A DNA stretch of 64,000 bases from Cellulomonas cellasea (GTDB taxonomy: Bacteria > Actinomycetota > Actinomycetes > Actinomycetales > Cellulomonadaceae). The stretch covers positions 1 through 64,000 of the forward strand of contig NZ_JAUDBQ010000007.1 of the NCBI RefSeq assembly GCF_030372105.1, given 5' to 3'. Positions 15,670 to 23,797 of the stretch are shown here, piece by piece (within the stretch, counting starts at the first letter, position 1; every line of letters begins with the position of its first letter). Below the pieces are notes generated by a model that did not search any database, had not been told where the DNA came from, and saw only the letters and a list, made by a program, of their open reading frames with translations. The position numbers and the translations under genes are program-made.

Positions 15670-16089
15670 ATGACGTTCGCGAACATCACTGATGTCGGCG
15701 TGCGGCTTGGCCGCCCCATCGCCGACGCCAACGAGATCGCCCAGGTCAACGCCTGGCTCGGTGACGTCGAGGGCCTGATCTTGGCCCGGATCCCGAACCT
15801 GCTCACCCTTGTGGCCGCGGGCTTCCCGGCCGCGACGACCGTCCTGTCGGTCGAGGCGAACGCGGTCATCCGGAAGATCAAGAACCCTGACGGGAAGGTC
15901 TCCGAGGGGGTCGATGACTACAACTACCGGCTCAACGAGAACGCCCGCAAGGGTGAGATCTTCCTGACGGACGACGAGTGGGCGCTACTCACGCCAGCGA
16001 GTGTGTCAGCGGCATTCTCCACTCGGCCCGGGTTCGAGCCTGACTGGGTGTCGGGCTACCCGCTGAACTGGTGGGAGCTCAACCTGTGA
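15670..16089 (+). CDS. Head-to-tail adaptor
   Basis: 139 residues from ATG 15670. The helical N-terminus (RLGRPIADANEIAQVNAWLG) and length match the gp15/gp6-type adaptor that binds under the portal. It is the first of four connector-type genes in canonical order. Its last codons overlap the next gene (GTGA). Confidence 0.75.
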   Translation: MTFANITDVGVRLGRPIADANEIAQVNAWLGDVEGLILARIPNLLTLVAAGFPAATTVLSVEANAVIRKIKNPDGKVSEGVDDYNYRLNENARKGEIFLTDDEWALLTPASVSAAFSTRPGFEPDWVSGYPLNWWELNL

Positions 16090-16499
16090 GCGCCCACAGC
16101 GCGGTCCTGCAAGGTCGTCAGCTCGCCGAACGCCAGATGACCGACGCGTGCGCCGTCCAGGCCATCACGGGCACGACGACGGACCCCCTGACGGGTGTTG
16201 ACACTCCGACGTACGCGACGGTCTACGGCCCGGCAATCGAGCCCCACAGGGGCCGCTGCAAGGTCCAGACGTACGAGCCCTACGAGCGCAACCCCGAGGT
16301 CGGCGGCGCGACCATGACGATCCAGCGGTACTCGGTGCATGTCCCGGTCGGGGCGTTCTCGCCGGCGATCGGTCAGGTCGTGACGATCACGGCGGCTGCA
16401 CTGGATCCGCACCTCGCGGGGAACCAGTTCCGGGTGGTGGCGCTACTGCACAAGACGGCGGCAACCGCGTACCGGCTGAGTGTCGAGGAGGTCGTCTGA
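16086..16499 (+). CDS. Head-tail connector / stopper-like protein
   Basis: 137 residues from GTG 16086. After an N-terminal helix (AVLQGRQLAERQMTDACAVQ) the protein is beta-rich, as in head-completion stoppers (SPP1 gp16-like); the N-terminus resembles the actinophage family annotated DUF6093. Assignment is by position and composition. Confidence 0.65.
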   Translation: MSAHSAVLQGRQLAERQMTDACAVQAITGTTTDPLTGVDTPTYATVYGPAIEPHRGRCKVQTYEPYERNPEVGGATMTIQRYSVHVPVGAFSPAIGQVVTITAAALDPHLAGNQFRVVALLHKTAATAYRLSVEEVV

Positions 16500-16888
16500 T
16501 GGCGGGCTTCGAGATCGACACGTCGGAGCTGAACAGCCTCATCGCGGCCCTTGCTGCTGCCCCTGCGCGCGTCTCGACTGAGATCCGCAGTGTGGTGCAG
16601 AAGGGGTCGCTGAACATCAAGAACGACCTCAACGAGCAGGCTGCGAAGTCCCGGCACTTCCGTGGGATGGCCGGGTCTGTGACGTACGAGACGACCGAGG
16701 GGCCGCGTGGCATCACGTCGACCATCGGGCCCGACAAGGATCGCCGCGGCGGTGCGCTCGGGAACATCTTCTTCTTCGGCGGGGTCATTGGCGGCGGCGG
16801 GACTGGCGACATCGACAAGCCGGTCCGCGAGGAGGAGCCTCGGATGCTCAAGGCCCTCGGGGATGTCGCTGAACGGCTGCTCGGATGA
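16499..16888 (+). CDS. HK97 gp10-like head-tail protein
   Basis: 129 residues, TGATG overlap with the previous gene. The N-terminal helix with APARVSTEIRSVVQKGSLNI and KNDLNEQAAKS and the Gly-rich loop before a C-terminal helix follow the HK97 gp10 family, which joins the connector to the tail terminator. It overlaps the following gene by ATGA. Confidence 0.75.
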   Translation: MAGFEIDTSELNSLIAALAAAPARVSTEIRSVVQKGSLNIKNDLNEQAAKSRHFRGMAGSVTYETTEGPRGITSTIGPDKDRRGGALGNIFFFGGVIGGGGTGDIDKPVREEEPRMLKALGDVAERLLG

Positions 16889-17307
16889 CGGGCGCTGTGA
16901 GCCTCGGTGCCGCGGTCCTGGCGCTCTTCCCTGCCGACCCCACACTCCCTGTCCATGACGGGCAGGTGATGACGCCTGACGGCAAGGTCCCTGCCCCGCC
17001 GTGGCTGTACGTGACGATGTCACTCCCCACGCCCTCTGAGCGCTCACAGGCGCGTACTGCGGCGCTCTACACGTGTCGTGTCCGTGTGCTCGTGTACGCG
17101 GGGACGGCGCAGGGTGCGCGGATCGTGGCCGACAAGGTCGCGCTCGAGGGGAAGCGTCCTGTCGCGACTGGCTGGTCGACGTCGCCGCTCGAGCTCGTGA
17201 ACACGCGGGAGCCGGTCGAGGACCGTGACGTGACGGTCGTGACGACTGGGAAGCACCCGATGTACGGGGTGCTCGAGTATCAGTTCACCGCAGCCCGCAC
17301 GGCCTAA
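16885..17307 (+). CDS. Tail terminator/completion protein
   Basis: 140 residues. A first helix with LGAAVLALFPADPTLPV is followed by a beta-rich core (YTCRVRVLVYAGTAQGARIV) and a C-terminal strand (GVLEYQFTAARTA), matching the lambda gpU/SPP1 gp17 tail terminator type. It lies last of the connector genes before the tail tube gene, as expected. Confidence 0.75.
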   Translation: MTGAVSLGAAVLALFPADPTLPVHDGQVMTPDGKVPAPPWLYVTMSLPTPSERSQARTAALYTCRVRVLVYAGTAQGARIVADKVALEGKRPVATGWSTSPLELVNTREPVEDRDVTVVTTGKHPMYGVLEYQFTAARTA

Positions 17308-17348
17308 CACCTCCCTCACCCCCTGACCCCTGAGAGGGGCGACTTGCC

Positions 17349-17582
17349 ATGCCTCGACGCATGTTCGTGCGCGTCCGCGATGTCGACACGCGCCACGAGT
17401 TCGACGTCTACGAGGACGACCCGCGCATCGGCACCGCGTTCGAGCGCGTGAAGTCGGACCGGTACCCGCCGGCCTTCATGGAGCGCCGTCCGAAGCACCA
17501 CCTGACGCTCGCGGGCCAGTCGGCCGCGCGTTCGAAGCCCAAGCCATCTGGCGCGGGCGAGGCCACCGAGAAGGAGAACTGA
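17349..17582 (+). CDS. Hypothetical small tail-region protein
   Basis: 77 residues from ATG 17349, preceded by GAGAGGGG. The first 45 residues (RMFVRVRDVDTRHEFDVYED) look like a small beta domain; the C-terminus is a basic, low-complexity tail. Similar small genes precede the major tail protein in other actinophages, but no function is known. Confidence 0.65.
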   Translation: MPRRMFVRVRDVDTRHEFDVYEDDPRIGTAFERVKSDRYPPAFMERRPKHHLTLAGQSAARSKPKPSGAGEATEKEN

Positions 17583-17583
17583 C

Positions 17584-18099
17584 ATGGCCGACATCCCCTC
17601 GACACCTGCTGACGGCAACGTCATGGTGCTCATCGTCCCCACGCTCGCCGACCCCGACGCCCCGAAGCTCAGCGAGCTGAACGCGGTGAGTGTCGCCGAC
17701 ATCTCGTGCTACCTGACGTCGGACGGGTTCACTCCGTCGCTGAGCGAGCAGGCCATCGCGGATGAGCGGCTGTGCTCGACGCAGACCTTCGAGCAGCCTG
17801 GCCGATCCTCGCGCGGTCTCGATGTCGTGTACATCGACAACACGAACTCGCCGAACGCCGCGACGGACAACAAGGCGAAGTCGACGCTCATCCCCGGGTC
17901 GAGCGCCTACCTGGTGGTGCGCCGCGGGCTGCCGTTCGACGCCGCTCTGGCAGCGACCACGCAGAAGGTCTCGGTCTGGCCGATCAAGCCGGGCCAGTAC
18001 AGCGACCTGCCGCCCGAGGCGAACAGCGTGCTCAAGACGGCGCAGAAGCTGTTCGTCACCGGCCCTGTGCGCACCGACGTGGCGATCGCCACCTCGTGA
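17584..18099 (+). CDS. Major tail (tube) protein
   Basis: 171 residues, one base after the preceding stop. Beta-rich sequence with no helices of note (VMVLIVPTLADPDAPKLSEL, YLVVRRGLPFDAALAATTQK). Length, position directly before the tape-measure chaperones and an independent terminator just after it identify it as the tail tube subunit. Confidence 0.82.
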   Translation: MADIPSTPADGNVMVLIVPTLADPDAPKLSELNAVSVADISCYLTSDGFTPSLSEQAIADERLCSTQTFEQPGRSSRGLDVVYIDNTNSPNAATDNKAKSTLIPGSSAYLVVRRGLPFDAALAATTQKVSVWPIKPGQYSDLPPEANSVLKTAQKLFVTGPVRTDVAIATS

Positions 18100-18105
18100 C
18101 CTACT

Positions 18106-18141
18106 CCCCCGCCCGACCTACCGGCTCAGGTCGGGCGGGGG
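18106..18141 (+). terminator. Intrinsic terminator after the tail tube gene
   Basis: A perfect 13-bp stem CCCCCGCCCGACC (18106-18118) and GGTCGGGCGGGGG (18129-18141) with a 10-base loop, followed by TCCCCCTTT. It would make tube protein transcripts more abundant than those of the chaperone and tape-measure genes downstream. Confidence 0.75.
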
Positions 18142-18184
18142 TCCCCCTTTCCGAGCCGGAACCCCTTGAGCCGGGAGATCCATC

Positions 18185-18754
18185 ATGAGTCTGATCATCA
18201 AGCGCCCTGAGAAGCTTGTGCCGCTGTGCCTTGACGCCTCGCTGCAGGTCGAGTGGGAGCGGGCTGAGGCTGCCCTCGTGCAGGCACGCAAGGCCCCCGC
18301 AAGTGACCGCCTGACGGGCAACGCGGAGGTCACGCGCCTGGCCGCGGAGGTGCAGGCGATCGAGGGGCAGATGCTCGAGCAGGTCGTCCACTTCCGCCTG
18401 CGCGGGCTGCCCCGCTCGACCTGGGCGAAAGTCCTGGCTGAGAACCCCGCCACGGACGATCCGGAGCACAAGGCGTTCGGCGGCAACAAGGAGGCCTTCT
18501 TCGAGGCCGTCCTGATGTACGTCGACAAGGACCGGCCGCGGGACGTGCGGACCATCGTGGACGTGAAGCGCGGCGACGAGCCGGTCGAGTTCGACCCGGC
18601 GAAGGACTGGGCATCCCTCGCTGACGAGATGACGGACCGGCAGTACGCGGACTTCGCCGACGCGGTGTTCACGCTGAACCGAGGCAGCGTCTCGGTCCCT
18701 TTCTCGCGCGCCGCCTCGACGACGAGCCGGGCCTCGTCCGAGACCTCTCAGTAG
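18185..18754 (+). CDS. Tail assembly chaperone, gpG-like
   Basis: 189 residues from ATG 18185. Helical, charged sequence (CLDASLQVEWERAEAALVQA) ends in a Ser/Thr-rich tail. It precedes the tape measure and carries the slippery heptamer CCCTTTC at 18697-18703 in the correct phase near its 3' end. Ribosomes that do not slip make this short chaperone; those that slip -1 continue into the gene ending at 19107. Chaperones of this type coat the tape measure before tube assembly. Confidence 0.85.
   Translation: MSLIIKRPEKLVPLCLDASLQVEWERAEAALVQARKAPASDRLTGNAEVTRLAAEVQAIEGQMLEQVVHFRLRGLPRSTWAKVLAENPATDDPEHKAFGGNKEAFFEAVLMYVDKDRPRDVRTIVDVKRGDEPVEFDPAKDWASLADEMTDRQYADFADAVFTLNRGSVSVPFSRAASTTSRASSETSQ
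18697..18703 (+). promoter_or_regulatory. Programmed -1 ribosomal frameshift site CCCTTTC
   Basis: The zero frame reads GTC CCT TTC, so the heptamer is C CCT TTC, a canonical X XXY YYZ with both tRNAs able to re-pair after a -1 slip. From 18703 the -1 frame is open without a stop through 19107 (first residues LARRLDDEPGLVRDLSVA). The phase, the location near the 3' end of the first chaperone and the position before the tape measure are those of the lambda G/GT switch. Confidence 0.88.
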
Positions 18755-19107
18755 CTCGCACGCTCGGTGTGTCCTACCGCCGGCTCTCAGGCTGGGAGCC
18801 GGCGGAGTTCACCGACTACGAGTACGACGAGGACGGGCGGCTGATCCGGTCGGTGACGACCCGTGAGGCCGAGTGGGATGAGCAGGAGCGGGCGTGGATG
18901 CTCGCCCTCGCCGAGCATGAATCGCGGCAGTGCCCGCTGTGTGGGCGCCCGCTGTCCGTGTGCACGGACCCGGCGTCTGAGGGGCGCTGGACGACGACCC
19001 CGCCAACGCGCTGCTACGCGACGACGTCGGTGATGAAGGCGCGAAAGCCGTACGACGAGAAGTCGGATGAGCCCCGCGCGCTGCTGTTCTCAGCGACGGC
19101 TGGCTAG
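18703..19107 (+). CDS. Tail assembly chaperone, T part of the G-T fusion
   Basis: Made as the C-terminal part of a 307-residue fusion with the upstream chaperone after -1 slippage at 18697-18703. It adds about 134 residues, with a conserved-looking helix (RLSGWEPAEFTDYEYDEDGR) and a zinc-like CPLCGRPLSVC near the middle. A free start at TCC/GTG 18769 has no good ribosome site, supporting the fusion. The stop TAG at 19105-19107 shares a CTAG palindrome with the opposite-strand gene. Confidence 0.83.
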   Translation, partial: LARRLDDEPGLVRDLSVARTLGVSYRRLSGWEPAEFTDYEYDEDGRLIRSVTTREAEWDEQERAWMLALAEHESRQCPLCGRPLSVCTDPASEGRWTTTPPTRCYATTSVMKARKPYDEKSDEPRALLFSATAG

Positions 19108-19271
19108 TCGCAGAGCGCGGCGGGCGTGCCGCTCTGGATGCAGACGAGCAACTGCGTGCGTTCGCGGTTCGCGTTGCCGCTTGCGACGGCCGCGACGATC
19201 GCAAAAACGACTAAAGCGCCGATGACCACCGCCATCCAGATGCGGCTGAAGGTCCACCACTCGCGAGTCAT
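19104..19271 (-). CDS. Antisense-oriented small membrane protein (moron)
   Basis: 55 residues from ATG (complement of 19269-19271), preceded on its strand by GGGGGA. One transmembrane helix (WMAVVIGALVVFAIVAAVAS, residues about 12-31) and a polar tail with two Cys (LVCIQSGTPAALCD). It lies convergent to the chaperone in the middle of the late operon, and both genes stop on the palindrome CTAG (19104-19107). A single gene against the direction of its module is typical of prophage morons expressed in lysogeny; function unknown. Confidence 0.6.
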   Translation of the reverse strand: MTREWWTFSRIWMAVVIGALVVFAIVAAVASGNANRERTQLLVCIQSGTPAALCD

Positions 19272-19314
19272 TCCCCCATCAAAGCACCTTCGACCTTGAT
19301 AGGGGTGATTCGTC

Positions 19315-21978
19315 GTGGCCGACCGGTCCATCTCGATCAAGCTCATGGCCAATGTGCAGGGCCTCGTGGCCGGCATGAAGACCGCTCAGCAGGCGACCGA
19401 GGACTTCGCCTCGAAGGGCCTAACTGCGGTCGGCAAGAACGAGCAGCACATCAACCAGCTGACGAATTCGGTCGGCGCGATGGGGCTCGCCTTGACTGGC
19501 GTCGCGCTCCTCGCTGTGAAGAAGTTCGCCGACTTCGACCAGGCCATGTCGGAGGTCGCGGCCACTGGTGACGACGCGCGGAACTCGATGGTGGAGTTGC
19601 GCGAGGCCGCTATTGACGCGGGCGCGCGGACGGCGTTCTCCGCGACTGAGGCCGCGGCGGCGATCGAGAACATGGCGAAGGCTGGTATCTCTGCCGCGGA
19701 CATCCTCGGCGGCGGCCTCGATGGGGCGCTCGACCTCGCCGCCGCTGGCGGCCTGGGAGTCGGCGAGGCGGCGGAGATCGCGAGCATCGCCCTGACGCAG
19801 TTCGGCCTCAAGGGCAAGGACGTCTCGCACGTCGCGGACCTCCTGGCCGCCGGCGCGGGCAAGGCGATGGGTGACGTCACCGACCTTGGGATGGCCCTCA
19901 AGCAGGGCGGCCTCATCGCCGCTCAGACGGGCCTGTCAATCGAGGAGACAACGGGCGCCCTGTCCGCGTTCGCCTCTGCCGGCCTGCTCGGGTCCGACGC
20001 CGGCACATCCCTGAAGACGATGTTGCAGCGCCTCACCCCGCAGTCCGAGGAGGCGCAGAAGGCCTTCGATGCGCTCGGCTTGAGCGCATATGACGCCAAC
20101 GGTGAGTTTGTCGGCCTTGCAGAGTTCTCGGGTCGTCTCAAGAACGCGATGAAGGACCTCACCCCCGAGGCGCGGAACTCCGCGATGAGCGTCATGTTCG
20201 GGTCGGACGCCGTTCGGGCCGCGAACATCCTCTACACCCAGGGCGAGGTGGGGATCCGCGACTGGATCGCGGCCGTCGACGACCAGGGGTACGCGGCTCA
20301 GGTGGCCGCGACCCGCATGGACAACCTCAAGGGTGACATCGAGGAGTTCACGGGGGCCCTTGAGACCGCCTTCATCCAGGCCGGGAGTGGTGGCGACGCC
20401 ATGCTGCGCGACCTGGTGCAGGGCGCGACCGCGGTCGTGAACAAGTTCAACGAGCTCCCTTCGGGCGTGCAGCAGGCGACCCTGTTCCTCACGGGTAGCG
20501 CCGGGCTCGTGGCGCTCGGCGTCGCCGGCATGGGCAAGCTGCTCGTCGGGGTGAACAGCACGAAGGTCGCGATCCAGGGCCTCGGCATGTCTGCCAAGAC
20601 TGCTGGGATCCTCGTGAGCTCGGTCGGCGGTGCGCTGGCGATCGCCACTGTCGGCCTCACGGCCTGGGCTCAGGCGAGCGCGAGCGCGGACGCCAAGGTG
20701 CAGGAGCTGCTCGCGTCGCTCGACTCGACGTCCGGCGCCATCACGAAGAACACCCGGGAGATCACGAAGAACGACCTGGCCGCACGACAGGGCTGGTGGG
20801 TGTTCAAGAAGGAGTCCGCCTTCGACAGCGCGAAGGTCCTCGGGGTGAACCTGGACCTCGTCACTGACGCGGCGATGGGCAACGTCGAGGCGATGCGCAA
20901 GGTGGACGCCGAGCTCCACAAGTTCGACGGCGACATCAAGGGCACGTCGGCCGCGGCCAAGGCGGCGGGCGTCTCGCTCAGCGACTATGTCGCGGCGCAG
21001 ATGACCGTCGAGCAGTCGGTGGCCGGCAGTAGCAAGTCACTCGAGGAAGCCATTCGCATCGCGGGCCAGAAGGCCGAGGCGGATGAGGGCGCCGCGAAGG
21101 ACCAGGGTGACGTCGCGGACTCCTACGAGGGGACCACGGTCGCCATCGAGGAGCAGGTTGACGCCATCGACGCGCTCATCGAGGGGCAGTCGGATCTCGC
21201 CGGTGTCGTACTGACGCTGCGCGCTGCCCAGCGCGGGTTTGAGCAGGCGCTCGACGATGCGACTGAGGCGCTCAAGGACAACGGGCAGACTCTCGACATC
21301 ACGACGTCGAAGGGGCGGGCGAACCAGTCCGCACTCGACGATATCGCCGATGCGAGCTGGCGGCTCATCGAGTCGCTGCGGGCGAATGGCGCCAGCCAGT
21401 CGGAGATCCAGGCGTCGATGCAGGTGTCGCGCGACCGGTTCGTGGAGGCCGCGACGGCGATGGGTATGTCATCCGATGAGGCGTACGCCCTCGCGGACTC
21501 ACTGAAGCTCATCCCGAGCAACGTGGCCGCGGTGGTGACGGTGAACACGTCGGACGCTGAGCGGGACATCGACGCGTTCCGGGCGCGCGCTTCGGCGATC
21601 GGCATCACGATCCAAGCCCGGGTGGACGGTGACCCGAACTACAACCCGGCGAAGTCGCCGGTCTCGGTCCGTCGCGCCAGTGGCGGTTCGGTCTTCGGGG
21701 CGGGCACGTCCACGTCGGACTCGATCCCGGCACTCCTATCGCACGGCGAGTTCGTGGTGAAGACCGCGGCCGTCGAGCGATATGGGCGCGGGTTCTTCGA
21801 CGACCTCAACGCGATGCGGTTCGCGACAGGCGGCTATGTCGGCGGATCGCCGGCACCCTCTGCGCCCGCCCAGTCTGTCCGAGAGGGGCCGCTGGTGCAT
21901 GTCGAGAAGGTCGTGCAGGGGACGCCGCAGGATGTCGGCCGCGAGGTCGCCTGGGCGATGGCAGGGAGGACCCTCTGA
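19315..21978 (+). CDS. Tape measure protein
   Basis: 887 residues from GTG 19315. The N-terminal half is a TP901-type tape measure core (FADFDQAMSEVAATGDDARN, AAIENMAKAGISAADILGGG, FGSDAVRAANILY). Hydrophobic stretches at about residues 385-450 would cross the host membrane during ejection. The C-terminus has the conserved SDSIPALLSHGEFVVKTAAV segment of actinophage tape measures. Using the usual 0.15 nm per residue, the tail would be about 130 nm. It overlaps the next gene by TGATG. Confidence 0.93.
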   Translation: MADRSISIKLMANVQGLVAGMKTAQQATEDFASKGLTAVGKNEQHINQLTNSVGAMGLALTGVALLAVKKFADFDQAMSEVAATGDDARNSMVELREAAIDAGARTAFSATEAAAAIENMAKAGISAADILGGGLDGALDLAAAGGLGVGEAAEIASIALTQFGLKGKDVSHVADLLAAGAGKAMGDVTDLGMALKQGGLIAAQTGLSIEETTGALSAFASAGLLGSDAGTSLKTMLQRLTPQSEEAQKAFDALGLSAYDANGEFVGLAEFSGRLKNAMKDLTPEARNSAMSVMFGSDAVRAANILYTQGEVGIRDWIAAVDDQGYAAQVAATRMDNLKGDIEEFTGALETAFIQAGSGGDAMLRDLVQGATAVVNKFNELPSGVQQATLFLTGSAGLVALGVAGMGKLLVGVNSTKVAIQGLGMSAKTAGILVSSVGGALAIATVGLTAWAQASASADAKVQELLASLDSTSGAITKNTREITKNDLAARQGWWVFKKESAFDSAKVLGVNLDLVTDAAMGNVEAMRKVDAELHKFDGDIKGTSAAAKAAGVSLSDYVAAQMTVEQSVAGSSKSLEEAIRIAGQKAEADEGAAKDQGDVADSYEGTTVAIEEQVDAIDALIEGQSDLAGVVLTLRAAQRGFEQALDDATEALKDNGQTLDITTSKGRANQSALDDIADASWRLIESLRANGASQSEIQASMQVSRDRFVEAATAMGMSSDEAYALADSLKLIPSNVAAVVTVNTSDAERDIDAFRARASAIGITIQARVDGDPNYNPAKSPVSVRRASGGSVFGAGTSTSDSIPALLSHGEFVVKTAAVERYGRGFFDDLNAMRFATGGYVGGSPAPSAPAQSVREGPLVHVEKVVQGTPQDVGREVAWAMAGRTL

Positions 21979-22859
21979 TGGACCTCTCGACAACGACCGT
22001 CACGTGGCGTGGCCTGACGTTCTCCGGGGTGCATGGGGCGCCGTTCGGGCTCTCAACCCTCGAGGGCTGGTCGGACCTCCCGCCGGCCCGCCGGGACACG
22101 GAGCCTCGACAGCAGGCACATGGTCGCTTCGACGGCCCTGTGTGGTCTGACGAGCGGACGATCATCATCACGGGGTCGACGTACTCGGCGGAGGAGCGTG
22201 ATGCACGGCTCCTGGCGTTAGAGAGCGCCGCGGCGTGGCCGAGTGGGCAGGGCTCCACTGAGGAGCTGGTGGTCACGCACGGCGGGAGGACGCTCACGGC
22301 GTTCGCCCGCCTGACCCGCTTCAAGCCGACGTTTGGTGGGGCGTGGGCGTCGGGCGGGTTCCCGTACGCGATCGAGTGGGTTGCCCCTGACCCTCTCCGC
22401 TACTCCCCCCCAATGTCGGTTGCGACGACGTTCCCGGTGCTGCGTGGCGGTCTCGAGTACGACCTGTACACGGATGGCGCGGGCACTGACCTGGGCTACC
22501 TGGACTACGGGGAGGCGTCGGATACGGGCCGCATCGTGGTGTCGAATCCTGGCAGCGCGGCGGTTCCGATCCTCTTCCAGGTCGAGGGCCCGGTCGATCC
22601 GTCGGGCTTCGACATCGCGCAGGTCGACTCGGATCGCCGGCTGCGGTTCTCGGGTCCGGTGTCGGCTGGCTCGGTCCTCGTGCTGGACGGCGCGACGGGC
22701 AACGTGCTGATCGACGGGTCTGCTGATCGTGGCGGCCTGCTGACGTACCGCGACTGGCCTCTGATCCCTCCTGGCGGCTCGATCGAGCTCGCGTTCATCC
22801 CGCTCGGCGTCGATCTGGGCGCCCGTCTGACGGCCGTTGTCCGGCCAGGAAGCTGGTAG
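21978..22859 (+). CDS. Distal tail protein (Dit-like)
   Basis: 293 residues, overlapping the tape measure stop. The beta-rich sequence with an N-terminal WRGLTFSGVHGAPFGLSTLEG, a central RYSPPMSV and the galectin-like C-terminal part (GRIVVSNPGSAAVPILFQVE) match siphovirus distal tail proteins, which form the hub between the tube and the baseplate. The position after the tape measure is diagnostic. Confidence 0.8.
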   Translation: MDLSTTTVTWRGLTFSGVHGAPFGLSTLEGWSDLPPARRDTEPRQQAHGRFDGPVWSDERTIIITGSTYSAEERDARLLALESAAAWPSGQGSTEELVVTHGGRTLTAFARLTRFKPTFGGAWASGGFPYAIEWVAPDPLRYSPPMSVATTFPVLRGGLEYDLYTDGAGTDLGYLDYGEASDTGRIVVSNPGSAAVPILFQVEGPVDPSGFDIAQVDSDRRLRFSGPVSAGSVLVLDGATGNVLIDGSADRGGLLTYRDWPLIPPGGSIELAFIPLGVDLGARLTAVVRPGSW

Positions 22860-22863
22860 AGAC

Positions 22864-23796
22864 ATGGCCCTCTTCCGCAGCATTGGCGCACGCAAGGACG
22901 CGACTCGTGGCACGGCCGCGATCGAGGTCCGCAAGGGTCTCGCGTGGCTGTTCTCGGGCCCGGGCGTCCTGCCTGGTGCGGACTCTCCGCTGGTGACGGG
23001 CACGTCTGGGTGGGCGTACTCGGTCGGCAAGGCCGGGTTTGTCTCGACTCGCGGCGCGTCCGACGGCGTGCACCTGTTCGGCAACGACGGTGCTGTGACG
23101 ATCGGCGCGACGGGCGTGGGCTCGACTGTCCCGGTCGCGCCGGGGTCGGGTCTGCAGCGCATTGACATCATCTGGGTGATCCACCCGTCGGCGTCGGAGA
23201 ACTCTGACACGACGTCACAGCCGGTGTTCGGGGTGACGTCCGGTGCTGCCGCGTCGAGTGCGCAGCCCCCCACGATCCCGACCGGTGCGCTCGAGCTCGC
23301 CCGCAATCTCATGACGTCGTCGGCGACATCCACGGCGTCGTCCGGGAACTCGATCACCCAGTCGGCGCCCAGGTCGTTCATCGGGACGTCGCCATGGGCG
23401 GCGTACAACGCGGCGCCGGCTGGTTTCGCGGTCGGCACGGGTGGTCTCGCGCACTCCACGACCGAGTGGCGGCGTGAGGGTGACCTGGTGCACGCCCGGT
23501 GCCTGTGGGTGCTCGGGACGACGGGCTTCACGGCGCCGAATAACCCGCGCTTCTCGCTGCCGCTCGGTGCGCAGTGGACGGGCGCTGGCGCTCCTGTCAC
23601 GTACCGGATCACGGGGTCGGCGAGCATTGTCAGCGGGGCCACCGGTGTGGTCTATCCCGCGCACCCGGTCCTCACGTCGTCGGGTGTCGTGCAGATCATG
23701 TATGACTCCCCCGTGGTCGGTATCACCCCGACCGCGCCCTGGACGTGGGGCCCTGGGGACTCGATCTTCGTTGACGTCACCTACCGGCCGGTGTGA
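22864..23796 (+). CDS. Minor tail protein
   Basis: 310 residues from ATG 22864. The first 150 residues (FSGPGVLPGADSPLVTGTSG, GLQRIDIIWVIHPSASEN) resemble baseplate or fibre proteins of actinophages; the C-terminal 130 residues are beta-rich and may be a small receptor-contact domain. No enzyme motif. Order in the cluster (Dit, this gene, then a Tal-like gene) is slightly unusual. Confidence 0.68.
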   Translation: MALFRSIGARKDATRGTAAIEVRKGLAWLFSGPGVLPGADSPLVTGTSGWAYSVGKAGFVSTRGASDGVHLFGNDGAVTIGATGVGSTVPVAPGSGLQRIDIIWVIHPSASENSDTTSQPVFGVTSGAAASSAQPPTIPTGALELARNLMTSSATSTASSGNSITQSAPRSFIGTSPWAAYNAAPAGFAVGTGGLAHSTTEWRREGDLVHARCLWVLGTTGFTAPNNPRFSLPLGAQWTGAGAPVTYRITGSASIVSGATGVVYPAHPVLTSSGVVQIMYDSPVVGITPTAPWTWGPGDSIFVDVTYRPV

Positions 23797-23797
23797 G

